Assembly: GCF_000337835.1 (NCBI RefSeq)
Contig: NZ_AOLM01000024.1
Span: 1-64,000, forward strand
Source of the DNA: Haloferax sulfurifontis ATCC BAA-897
GTDB lineage: Archaea > Halobacteriota > Halobacteria > Halobacteriales > Haloferacaceae
DNA: 64,000 bases
Direction: 5' to 3'
Under the pieces are notes generated by a model, which made no database searches, was not told the DNA's origin, and was given only the letters and a program-made list of their open reading frames with translations. This document shows positions 7,553 to 15,081 of this stretch, in pieces (the first letter of the stretch is position 1; each line of letters starts with the position of its first letter). The translations under genes and the position numbers were made by a program.

Positions 7553-8320
7553 ATGGACGACATCGAAATCGAGGCTGTCGAGGAGGTCGACCTCACCGAC
7601 CCCGTGCTCATCGAGGGGCTACCGGGCGTCGGGAACGTCGGCAAACTCGCCGTCGAGCACCTGCTGGAGGAGTTCGAGGAGGCCACGCTGGTCCGCCGCG
7701 TCTACGCCGACGTGTTCCCGCCGCAGGTGACCATCGACGAGGGCGTCGCCGAGCTGACTCACGTCGCGATTCACGCCGTCGAGACGCCCGGCGAGGGGCC
7801 GGACCTCCTCCTTCTCACCGGCGACCACCAGGCCCAGTCGAACGAGGGACACTACCACCTCACCGACGCCTTCCTCGACATCGCCGAGGAGTTCGGCGTC
7901 GAGCGCCTGTTCGCGCTGGGCGGCGTCCCGACCGGCGAACTCGTCGACGAGCCGTCGGTCCTCGGGGCCGTCGCCGACGAGTCCCGCCTCGACGAACTCG
8001 AAGACGCGGGCGTCGAGTTCCGCGAGGACGAACCCGCCGGCGGCGTCGTCGGCGTCTCCGGGTTGCTTCTCGGCCTCGGCGGTCGCCGCGGGCTCGACGC
8101 GACCTGCCTGATGGGCGAGACGAGCGGCTACCTCGTCGACCCCCAGAGCGCGCAGGTCGTCATCGAAGTCCTGCAGGACCTCCTCGACTTCAGCGTCGAC
8201 TTCGAGTCGCTCGAAGAGCGCGCGGAGGAGATGAAGGAGGTCGCCGCGAAGATCCAGGAGATGCAACAGCAACAGCAGGGAACCATCGCCAGCGACGACG
8301 ACCTCCGGTACATCGGCTGA
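7553..8320 (+). CDS. PAC2-family proteasome assembly chaperone-like protein
   Basis: 255 residues of the PAC2 (COG2047) family: LIEGLPGVGNVGKLAVEHLLEEF at residues 20-43, then DVFPPQ and a beta/alpha core with LLLTGDHQAQ and LFALGGVPTG. The last 40 residues are a charged coiled coil ending in a run of Gln (EMQQQQQG). Eukaryotic PAC2 and archaeal PbaA/PbaB relatives act on the C-termini of proteasome subunits or other assemblies; the client of this protein is unknown. It closes the rpl44e-nop10 operon (51-base gap), an association repeated in many archaea. Confidence 0.87.
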   Translation: MDDIEIEAVEEVDLTDPVLIEGLPGVGNVGKLAVEHLLEEFEEATLVRRVYADVFPPQVTIDEGVAELTHVAIHAVETPGEGPDLLLLTGDHQAQSNEGHYHLTDAFLDIAEEFGVERLFALGGVPTGELVDEPSVLGAVADESRLDELEDAGVEFREDEPAGGVVGVSGLLLGLGGRRGLDATCLMGETSGYLVDPQSAQVVIEVLQDLLDFSVDFESLEERAEEMKEVAAKIQEMQQQQQGTIASDDDLRYIG

Positions 8321-8336
8321 GGCCGCTCCGGCGTCG

Positions 8337-8410
8337 CGGGCCGTCGTCTCTCGTCTCGTCTCGACGCCTCTCTTCCCTTCGCGTCTCTTCGCGTCTCGTC
8401 TCGTTTTCGA
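8337..8410 (+). terminator. Pyrimidine-rich tract between convergent genes
   Basis: The plus strand here is almost only C, T and scattered G, with repeated CGTCTC/TTCGCGTCTC units and a final TCGTTTTCG. It lies between the stops of the PAC2 gene (plus) and the PhzF gene (minus). Archaeal termination favours T-rich RNA, so it may terminate the ribosomal operon. No stable hairpin is seen. Confidence 0.35.
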
Positions 8411-8419
8411 ACTGCGGTC

Positions 8420-9319
8420 TCAGGCTTCGATGATGTCGTCGTCTGCGAACTCCGGAACGACGATTTCGCCGTCGAGCGACTGCACCGCCCGGCCGCCGAC
8501 GCGAATCTCCGCGCCGACCCGCACGCGGACGGTTCCCGGGCGGTCCACGAAGTGGCCCTGTTCGATGCGGAGTTCGTCGGGCATGGAGTCGAACGCGCCG
8601 ACCTGCCGGAGGTACGCGCCGCAGGCGCCGGCGGCGGTGCCGGTCGCGGGATCCTCGGAGATGCCGATGCCGGGCGCGAAACACCGCGCGTGGAGCGTCG
8701 AGTCGCCGTCGATGGCGTCGAAGGTGTAGGCGTAGACGCCCGCCGTGTCGTGTTCGGCGGCGAGGTCGGCGATGGCGGCGTCGTCCGGGTCCGCACCCGA
8801 GAGGTGTTCGAGGAAGTTGACCGGGACGACGAGGAAGGGAAGCCCGGTGGAGGCGACCGCGACCGGGAGGTCCGCGCCAACGTCGCGGAGGGCGGCGTCG
8901 TCGACGCCGAGCGCCGCCGCGAGGCGGTCGTAGTCGACCTCCAAGGGCCGGACCGTCGGCGCGTCCTGCGTCATCCACACCTCGCCGAGGTCGCCGAGTT
9001 CGATGTCGAGGGTGCCGACGTTCGTCTCCAGCGTGTGCGTGCCCGGTTCGAGTTCGCGCTCGGCCGCGAGGTGGGCGTGAGCCGCGATAGTCGCGTGGCC
9101 GCAGAGGTCGACTTCCTGTTGCGGCGTGAAATAGCGGATGCGGCGGTCGGCGGCGGCCGACGAGCAGACGAACGCCGTCTCGCTCGCGCCGAGTTCGGCG
9201 GCGACGGCGCGCATCTGTTCCGCGTCGAGGCCGTCGGCGTCGGGGACGACCCCGGCCGCGTTGCCGGACAGCGGTTCGGTCGTGAAAGCGTCGACGAGGA
9301 GGGCGCGTCGGCTATCCAT
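8420..9319 (-). CDS. PhzF-family isomerase/epimerase
   Basis: 299 residues with the two-lobed diaminopimelate-epimerase fold. The first lobe has VDAFTTEPLSGNAAGVV and GASETAFV, whose Glu (about E47) is the catalytic acid in PhzF. CGHATIA follows, and in the second lobe DPATGTAAGACGAYL. Members isomerise small carboxylic acids; PhzF acts on dihydrohydroxyanthranilate, but no phenazine genes are present, so the substrate is unknown. The start at MDSRRALL was preferred to one ten codons upstream because the family begins at this strand. Confidence 0.9.
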   Translation of the reverse strand: MDSRRALLVDAFTTEPLSGNAAGVVPDADGLDAEQMRAVAAELGASETAFVCSSAAADRRIRYFTPQQEVDLCGHATIAAHAHLAAERELEPGTHTLETNVGTLDIELGDLGEVWMTQDAPTVRPLEVDYDRLAAALGVDDAALRDVGADLPVAVASTGLPFLVVPVNFLEHLSGADPDDAAIADLAAEHDTAGVYAYTFDAIDGDSTLHARCFAPGIGISEDPATGTAAGACGAYLRQVGAFDSMPDELRIEQGHFVDRPGTVRVRVGAEIRVGGRAVQSLDGEIVVPEFADDDIIEA

Positions 9320-9440
9320 GGAAAGGCGCACTGCACGGCGATGTATCAAACCAGCGGGTCGGCGGTCGGGTCGTGTGAGAAGGGAGGAGGGCGATACGAG
9401 CGGGCGCGGTTCGGGCGCGAGTTGGTCGACCGCGACCGAT

Positions 9441-9611
9441 TCACGCGCGGGTCCACCGGACGCGGCCGCTCGTTTGAGCCGCGCCGTCGCCCTGCATCAC
9501 TTCGCGCATGTTCATACAGCCGGGACACCCGACGACCTCGTCCATGTCGTTGCCGAAGACGCGGACGAAGTCGCGGGAGACGAACTCACCACAGTTACCA
9601 CACGTGTGCAT
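9441..9611 (-). CDS. Small zinc-ribbon protein
   Basis: 56 residues beginning MHTCGNCGEFVSRDFVRVFG, with two CxxC pairs (CGNC at 4-7 and CPGC near 29-32) and the motif MNMREVMQGDGA. This resembles a family of small haloarchaeal zinc-binding proteins seen in many copies per genome. Their roles are unknown; binding of RNA, DNA or another protein is possible. A longer frame begins 21 codons upstream but its extra part lacks conserved features and runs over AT-rich promoter-like sequence at about 9650-9674. Confidence 0.75.
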   Translation of the reverse strand: MHTCGNCGEFVSRDFVRVFGNDMDEVVGCPGCMNMREVMQGDGAAQTSGRVRWTRA

Positions 9612-9822
9612 TCCTGTTTCACCTACAAATCCGCATACTCCTGCGCTCGATATAACTATGCCCCTTGTTAACATACGTTAGTGTCCGCCTGAACGACGGA
9701 TTTCCCGGTTAGTTGTTGAATAACGCCGGTTCGAGCGGTTTTGGCACGCCGACACACGGGCGGGGCGAGTCGTACAGATTAAAGGGCGTCAGGCGCGGCA
9801 GTACGCACGGTGAACGGAAGAT

Positions 9823-10536
9823 ATGGGCGACCTCCCCGACGAGTTTAACTGTACTATCACGAACTGGGAGTACATCTACGGCCTCTGCCGCGACGTCTCT
9901 GACGAGGTCAAGACATCCGAGTTCGAACCCGACGTCATCGTCGCGTTGGCCCGCGGCGGCTGGTTCGCGGGCCGGTGTATCTGTGACTTCCTCGGGCTGG
10001 ACGACCTGACGAGCCTGAAGATGGAACACTACGTCGGGACGGCCCAGAAGTCGAACGAGCCGGAGGTCCGCTACCCGATGCCGGAAGGGAGCGTCGAGGG
10101 CAAGGACGTGCTCATCATCGACGACATCGCCGACACCGGCGGCTCCATCAAGCGCGCACACGAGTACGTCAACGAGCGCAACGCGGGCGAGGTCCGGACC
10201 GCGACGCTCCAACTCCTCCAGACCAGCGAGTTCGAACCCGACTACGTCGGCGAGCGCCTCGAAGCGTGGGCGTGGGTCGTCTACCCGTGGAACTTCATCG
10301 AGGACATGATAGACCTCACCTCGGGCGTCATGGCGAAGGCCGACGACGACACGTTCGAACTCGAAGACGTCCGCCACTACCTCGCGGAGTTCCACGACGT
10401 GGACCGCATCGAGATGGAAATCGCCCAACCCGACCGGATGCCGGAAGTCATGTCCGAGATGGAGCGCCGCGGCTACGTCGAGTCCACCGGCGACGGCGCG
10501 TGGCGACTCCTCGAAAACGACGGCGTCGGAGCCTGA
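9823..10536 (+). CDS. Purine phosphoribosyltransferase-like protein
   Basis: 237 residues. The type I phosphoribosyltransferase fold is shown by the PRPP loop VLIIDDIADTGGS (residues 97-109) and upstream VALARGGWFAG (40-50). After the catalytic domain (to about residue 170) there is an extra C-terminal region ending with a winged-helix-like stretch (MPEVMSEMERRGYVES). Haloarchaeal relatives are annotated as xanthine/guanine or hypoxanthine phosphoribosyltransferases that salvage purine bases; the substrate cannot be read from sequence alone. A GATTAAAG box about 40-48 bases upstream fits a promoter with a short leader. Confidence 0.85.
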   Translation: MGDLPDEFNCTITNWEYIYGLCRDVSDEVKTSEFEPDVIVALARGGWFAGRCICDFLGLDDLTSLKMEHYVGTAQKSNEPEVRYPMPEGSVEGKDVLIIDDIADTGGSIKRAHEYVNERNAGEVRTATLQLLQTSEFEPDYVGERLEAWAWVVYPWNFIEDMIDLTSGVMAKADDDTFELEDVRHYLAEFHDVDRIEMEIAQPDRMPEVMSEMERRGYVESTGDGAWRLLENDGVGA

Positions 10537-10746
10537 ACGCGGGGTCGCTCGCTCCGGCCTCGTTCGACTGCTTCGGCGCTGTTGAATTCTCTTGAGGTCG
10601 ACAGGGCGAGTGTGACCCAGACGGCGGATGTAGTCAGCGCGGTTGCGACCGCCCGTAGAGACGCCGTCGCGGCTCACGGGCGAAAACAGGACCGGATGTC
10701 GGGCGAAGCGGCCGTCGAATCGTACGGACGTCCGGCGGTCGGTCGC

Positions 10747-11187
10747 TCAGGCACCCATGTTCGCCACTTTCTCGGCGAACTCGGCGTGGAGGTCGGCGTG
10801 GTGATGGACGACCTTCCACTCGCCTTTCTCCTTCCGGTAGACGTTGGTCGTCCGACCCTCCAGGGACATCGGTTCACCCGCAAACGTCCACGACACCGAC
10901 TCAGTACAGAGTTCGTACGCGGCGTCGCCGATGACGCGGATGGCCTGGTCCGACCGGGTGACCGTGCCATCCGAACTCGCCGATGCGACGCCGGCGAAGG
11001 ACCCGGAGACGGCCTCCCATCCCGTTTCCCGCCCACCGATTGGATGCATGGTCGTCACGTCGTCCTCGTGTGACCAGCTGTCCGCCATGGAGTCGGCGTT
11101 CCCGTTCGCCATCGCTTCTAGTGCCCCGTAGAACTGGTCGGATGCGGCTCGGACGTCGTCTTCGGCTGCTACGCGTTTTGTAGACAT
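10747..11187 (-). CDS. SnoaL/NTF2-like protein (ketosteroid isomerase fold)
   Basis: 146 residues with the cone-shaped NTF2-like fold: the helix AASDQFYGALEAMANGNADSM, then DVTTMHPIGGRETGWEAV and the end WKVVHHHADLH. Proteins of this SnoaL-like/DUF4440-like group may be small enzymes or binding proteins; the three histidines near the C-terminus could form a pocket. The ATG at 11185-11187 was chosen over a GTG four codons upstream. A strong TATA box (CTATTTAGTATATATG on the minus strand) lies 32-47 bases upstream. No operon partner. Confidence 0.85.
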   Translation of the reverse strand: MSTKRVAAEDDVRAASDQFYGALEAMANGNADSMADSWSHEDDVTTMHPIGGRETGWEAVSGSFAGVASASSDGTVTRSDQAIRVIGDAAYELCTESVSWTFAGEPMSLEGRTTNVYRKEKGEWKVVHHHADLHAEFAEKVANMGA

Positions 11188-11545
11188 TACAAACCTCACC
11201 GTAACGACGACTCCTGAGCATATATACTAAATAGATGAGATTTCGTACGGTCAGCTATTTCGGACGTTTAGCCGGTTCGACCCCGACGACTCGTTTCGGC
11301 CAGAGTAAGACGGAGAGACAGTACACGCCGGTAACAGACTGTTCGCACGGACACTGGACACAAGACTCACACCGGGGATTCAGCACAGTCTCGACAAACT
11401 ATCACCAGACGAGAATACCAACGGGGCCACGTATCCGACCGCTTCGACCGTCTGCTTCGACGTCCCTCCGACCTCTCACAGTCGCCCACCGCCCGGTCTC
11501 GCCCGAAGCGAAACGTTCCTTTGGGTGCCGCTCGTCGGCACGCGC
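11188..11545. other. Intergenic region, 358 bp, lower GC
   Basis: This lies between the divergent SnoaL-like and AEC transporter genes. It contains the TATA element at 11219-11234 facing the SnoaL-like gene. The rest is of lower GC content than the flanking genes and holds no open frame with coding character, no tRNA and no strong inverted repeat that I can see. It is probably promoter DNA. Confidence 0.5.
11219..11234 (-). promoter_or_regulatory. TATA box of the SnoaL-like gene
   Basis: The minus strand reads CTATTTAGTATATATG, one of the most AT-rich stretches in the window. Its distance to the ATG at 11187 predicts a 5' leader of about 5-15 bases. Confidence 0.6.
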
Positions 11546-12520
11546 ATGTCGCTGTTTTCTATCTTCGTCAGTGCGCTCTTGCCGATTCTCGCCATCGGCG
11601 CGGTCGGCTTTCTCCTCGGGCGCGTCCGCGACGTGGACCCAGAACCGCTCAACACGGTGACGGTGTACGTCCTCGCGCCGGTGCTCGTGTTCTACAGCCT
11701 CGCGACGACCGAACTCGCCGGCGAGACGCTGGCGACCATCACCGCCGGCGTCGTCGCCTACCACGTCGCCATGCTCCTCGTCGCGGGCGGCGTCGCCCGG
11801 CTCGCGGGCGTCTCCGAGCCCCTCCTCGGCGCGCTCGTTCTCGTCGCCGCCTTTCCGAACTCGGGGAACTACGGCATCCCCGTCAGTTCCTTTGCCTTCG
11901 GCGACACCGGCCGCTCGACGGCCGTCGTCTACCTCGCCGTCCAGAGCGTCCTCATCTACACGTTAGGCGTGTACATCGCCGGGCGAGGGGCCGACCGCGA
12001 CGGCGGCGCGCCGGGGTGGCGCGTCGGCCTCGAACGCATCGCCCGCATTCCCCTCGTCTACGCGGTCGTCGCCGCCCTCGCGGCTCGCTGGCTCGGCGTC
12101 GTCCCGCCGACGGGCGTCCCCGCGATGGAGACGCTCAGGCTCGTCGGCGACTCGTCGATTCCGATGATGCTCCTCATCCTCGGCATCCAGCTCGCGGGGG
12201 CCGACCTCGGCTCGACGCTCTCGGAGGTCGGCGTCGTCGCCGCGCTCAAGATAGTCGTCGCGCCCGCCGTCGCGGTCGGTATCGCGCTCGTCGCCGGCTT
12301 CGGCGACCCGACGGTCGCGCGGACGTTCGTCCTCGAATCCGCGATGCCCGCCGCGGTCACGCCGCTCATCCTCGTCGCGGAGTTCGGCGATGCCTCGGGG
12401 ACCGGCTCGGCCACCTCGCTCGCGGAGTTCGTCTCCGCGGCCGTCTTCGCGACGACGCTTCTCAGCGTGCCCGCGCTGTCGGTGCTCATCTACCTGTTGA
12501 ACCACGGCGTCGTGGTGTAG
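11546..12520 (+). CDS. AEC-family transporter (auxin efflux carrier-like)
   Basis: 324 residues with about ten membrane helices in two five-helix repeats. The N-terminus MSLFSIFVSALLPILAIGAVG and the conserved AAFPNSGNYGIPVSSFAFG (residues about 101-119) and ESAMPAAVTPLILVAEFG are AEC hallmarks; the broken helices around NSGNYG and MPAAV carry substrate in the BART superfamily fold. Bacterial and archaeal members export or import carboxylates such as malate. The ATG at 11546 follows the usual family start; an in-frame GTG/ATG seven codons upstream is less likely. The mtnP gene follows after 45 bases. Confidence 0.9.
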   Translation: MSLFSIFVSALLPILAIGAVGFLLGRVRDVDPEPLNTVTVYVLAPVLVFYSLATTELAGETLATITAGVVAYHVAMLLVAGGVARLAGVSEPLLGALVLVAAFPNSGNYGIPVSSFAFGDTGRSTAVVYLAVQSVLIYTLGVYIAGRGADRDGGAPGWRVGLERIARIPLVYAVVAALAARWLGVVPPTGVPAMETLRLVGDSSIPMMLLILGIQLAGADLGSTLSEVGVVAALKIVVAPAVAVGIALVAGFGDPTVARTFVLESAMPAAVTPLILVAEFGDASGTGSATSLAEFVSAAVFATTLLSVPALSVLIYLLNHGVVV

Positions 12521-12565
12521 CCCCGGATTCGCCACGATTTTGTGCGCTCTGCCCGACCTTCGAGT

Positions 12566-13426
12566 ATGAAAATCGGATTCATCGGTGGCAGTGGTATCTA
12601 CGAGGCGCTCCCGCTGGAGAACACCCGCGAGGAACCCGTCGAGACGCCGTTCGGCGAGCCCTCGACGACGCCCGTCGTCGGCGAGTTCGGCGACACCGGC
12701 CGCGAGGTCGTCTTCCTCCCGCGACACGGCCCGGACCACCAGCACTCGCCGACGACGCTTCCCTACCGCGCGAACATCTTCGCGCTCAAGAAACTCGGCG
12801 TCACCCACGTCCTCGCCAGCAACGCCGTCGGGAGCCTCAAAGAGGACCTGCCGCCCCAGACGCTCGTCGTCCCCGACCAGATTTACGACCGCACGAAACA
12901 CCGCCCGCTTACGTTCTTCGACGAGGGCATCGTCGTCCACCAGCCCTTCGCGATGCCGTACGACGAGGAACTCGTCTCCATCCTCGCCGAGGCCGCCGCG
13001 GAAGCGACCGACGCGCAGGTCCAAGAGGGCGGCACCTACGTCTGCATCGAGGGGCCGTCGTACTCCACGAAGGCCGAAAGCGAGCACTACCGCGCGCAGG
13101 GCTGGGACGTCATCGGCATGACGACCATCCCCGAAGCCAAACTCGCCCGCGAGGCCGAGATGGCCTACGCGACCATCACCGGCGTCACCGACTACGACGT
13201 CTGGAAGGAAGACAGCGAAGTCACGCTCGACGAGGTGCTGAAGAACGCCGCCGCCAACGAGGAGGCCATCAAGGAGACCGTCGAGGCCGCCATCCGCAAG
13301 ATTCCCGACGGCCACGAGACCGACAGTCACTCCGCGCTCGAAGGCACCATCAACACGCCCGACGACGCCATCCCCGCCGAGACGAAAGAAAAGCTCGCGC
13401 CGCTCATCGACGAGTACGTCGACTGA
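12566..13426 (+). CDS. mtnP: S-methyl-5'-thioadenosine phosphorylase
   Basis: 286 residues of the PNP/MTAP family. MKIGFIGGSGIYE opens the phosphate-binding strand, PRHGPDHQHSP carries the phosphate-binding Arg-His, and EGPSYSTKAES holds the Glu/Thr region of the substrate site. TDYDVW corresponds to the Asp-containing loop of human MTAP that recognises 6-aminopurines, which argues for adenine (methylthioadenosine) rather than inosine substrates. It recycles methylthioadenosine left by polyamine or quorum-type chemistry back to adenine and methylthioribose-1-phosphate. The start is at the conserved MKIGFIGG, eight codons inside a longer frame. Confidence 0.92.
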   Translation: MKIGFIGGSGIYEALPLENTREEPVETPFGEPSTTPVVGEFGDTGREVVFLPRHGPDHQHSPTTLPYRANIFALKKLGVTHVLASNAVGSLKEDLPPQTLVVPDQIYDRTKHRPLTFFDEGIVVHQPFAMPYDEELVSILAEAAAEATDAQVQEGGTYVCIEGPSYSTKAESEHYRAQGWDVIGMTTIPEAKLAREAEMAYATITGVTDYDVWKEDSEVTLDEVLKNAAANEEAIKETVEAAIRKIPDGHETDSHSALEGTINTPDDAIPAETKEKLAPLIDEYVD

Positions 13427-13435
13427 GCCGGGGAT

Positions 13436-13912
13436 TCAGTCGTTCAGTTCCGCGGATTCTGCCGAATCGCTCTCCGGCTCCGAAACCTCGCGTTCGCCGC
13501 GCGCCGCCTCGTCGGTCGGCGAGAACTCGACCGCGTGACAGCGCGTACAGTACTCGTTTTCCCCGCGGTCAGTCGTCGCGAGCGGGACGCCCGCGGCGAC
13601 GAACTGCGTGCTGAACTCCCGGACGACGCCCCGGTCGTCGGCCTCGCCGCAGACGACGCACTCGCGGACCGCCCCCGGCGACGTGACCACCTCGCGGACG
13701 CGACCGAACGAGGTCGGACTGTACGAGACGTAGCCGGGCAAGTAGCAGTGCAACCAGAAGATGGGAAAGAAAAACAGGAGCGCCCACGTCCAGATGGCCG
13801 ACTGGGGGAACAGGATAGCCGCCGCGAGCGCCGCGAACAGCGTCGACGTGACGACCGAGACCGCGACCGTCAGCCGTCGGAGCGTGCTGGAGAGCAGGGT
13901 CGGGTGGGGCAC
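13436..13912 (-). CDS. Membrane-anchored zinc-finger protein, unknown
   Basis: 158 residues, GTG start. Two hydrophobic segments (about residues 14-34 and 38-58: VSVVTSTLFAALAAAILF and WTWALLFFFPIFWLHCYL) form a membrane hairpin. A cytoplasmic domain follows with two cysteine pairs, ECVVCGE and YCTRCHAVEF, able to bind zinc. The acidic tail ends in SAELND. No family name is given with confidence. The gene converges on mtnP (9-base gap) and lies downstream of scpA on the same strand with a 32-base gap, so it could be read through from the condensin operon. Confidence 0.75.
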   Translation of the reverse strand: MPHPTLLSSTLRRLTVAVSVVTSTLFAALAAAILFPQSAIWTWALLFFFPIFWLHCYLPGYVSYSPTSFGRVREVVTSPGAVRECVVCGEADDRGVVREFSTQFVAAGVPLATTDRGENEYCTRCHAVEFSPTDEAARGEREVSEPESDSAESAELND

Positions 13913-13944
13913 GTCCGAGAGTGACGGCGGGTCGGATAAAATAG

Positions 13945-15081
13945 CTAGTCGTCCGCGATGGCCTCGGCTTCGAGTTCGGGGTCGTCGGCGTCGTCACCGT
14001 CGCCGGCGGCGGCGTCGGAACCGCGGTCGACCGCCTCCGGGTCCGCTCTGTCGGCGTCTGCCGCGTCCGAATCGACTTCCGACCCCGCGCCGGGGTCGGC
14101 GTCGAACACCTCGGGGTTCCGAATCCAGAGGTCGCCGAACAGGTCGTCCTGCTTGAGATAGACCGTGCCCCGGTGGGACAGAAACAGGAGCGCGAGGTAG
14201 GTCGTCATCACGGTGTCGGCCACGTCGCGTATCTCCGCGAACAGCACCTCGTCGCGGCCCTTCTCGTAGTGGTCGGCGAGCACGTCGCCGACGGCTTCGA
14301 CGACCGCCTCGATGTCCTCGTTGTGTGCGGTCCCCGTCACGTCGTCTTCGGTGGGTTCGCCCGCGCCGCGCATCTCGCCGGGCGTGTGGTAGTCGAGCGT
14401 CTGCGTCCCCCGGGAGAAGCCGCGCGGCGACTCGGAGGTGTCGTACTCGCGGCGGCGCTTCCACCACGACCCGCGTTCGACCTCCCGGAGTTCGCGGACG
14501 AGTTCGTCCAGCGTCTCCGGCGACCCGCGGGCCTGCTTGCGTTCGAGCCGCCGGTCCATCTCGTCTTCCAGCGCGTCGATAGGGTCGAAGCCGGGCGGGC
14601 CGCCGCCGCCGTCGCCGGGGTCGCCGGGGTGGCCCTCGTCGCCGCCCTGCAGGGCGAGTTCCCACGGTTCGAGTTCCTCCTCGTCGGGTTCGTCCGGCGC
14701 GAGGAGTTCGTCGGACTTCATCCGAAGGAGGACGCTCGCGTAGAACAGCGCCCGGCCGGTCGTCCGGAGGTCCATCGCGTCGAGGCGGTTCAGGAAAGCG
14801 TCCGTGACCTCCACGATGTCGATGTCCCACGGGTCGATAGTCCCCTCCTTGGCGAGTTGGACGAGGAGTTCGACCGGTTCCACCTCGTCGTCGTCAGTCT
14901 CCGAGACGTCCTCGGGAAGCACCTCGTCCATCGCGTCGGGTTCGGCGGGGGCGGCGTCCGCCTCGGAATCGGACGCGGCGTCGTCGCCGGCGAACGAGAA
15001 GACCGCGTCGTCACCGCCGTCGCCCGCGTCGCGCTTGCCGCGCCCGCGAGAGAGGTTCAGCTCGGGGATGTCGTCAGTCAT
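13945..15081 (-). CDS. scpA: Segregation and condensation protein A (kleisin)
   Basis: 378 residues. The ScpA core begins after an acidic N-terminal extension: EPVELLVQLAKEGTIDPWDIDIVEVTDAFL (about residues 66-95), which binds the SMC neck. The helical middle follows, then a C-terminal winged-helix region (LFAEIRDVADTVMTTYLALLFLSHRGTVYL) that caps the SMC head. ScpA closes the SMC ring and is needed for chromosome compaction and segregation. The ATG at 15079-15081 overlaps the smc stop by eight bases, indicating coupled translation. No ScpB is seen. Both ends are rich in Asp/Glu, with Gly-Asp linkers typical of halophiles. Confidence 0.93.
   Translation of the reverse strand: MTDDIPELNLSRGRGKRDAGDGGDDAVFSFAGDDAASDSEADAAPAEPDAMDEVLPEDVSETDDDEVEPVELLVQLAKEGTIDPWDIDIVEVTDAFLNRLDAMDLRTTGRALFYASVLLRMKSDELLAPDEPDEEELEPWELALQGGDEGHPGDPGDGGGGPPGFDPIDALEDEMDRRLERKQARGSPETLDELVRELREVERGSWWKRRREYDTSESPRGFSRGTQTLDYHTPGEMRGAGEPTEDDVTGTAHNEDIEAVVEAVGDVLADHYEKGRDEVLFAEIRDVADTVMTTYLALLFLSHRGTVYLKQDDLFGDLWIRNPEVFDADPGAGSEVDSDAADADRADPEAVDRGSDAAAGDGDDADDPELEAEAIADD

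Noticed and set aside
10537-10746. Possible gene or RNA in the 210-bp gap after the phosphoribosyltransferase gene
   Set aside because: No frame with halophile codon bias, no tRNA fold and no strong hairpin; treated as plain intergenic DNA.
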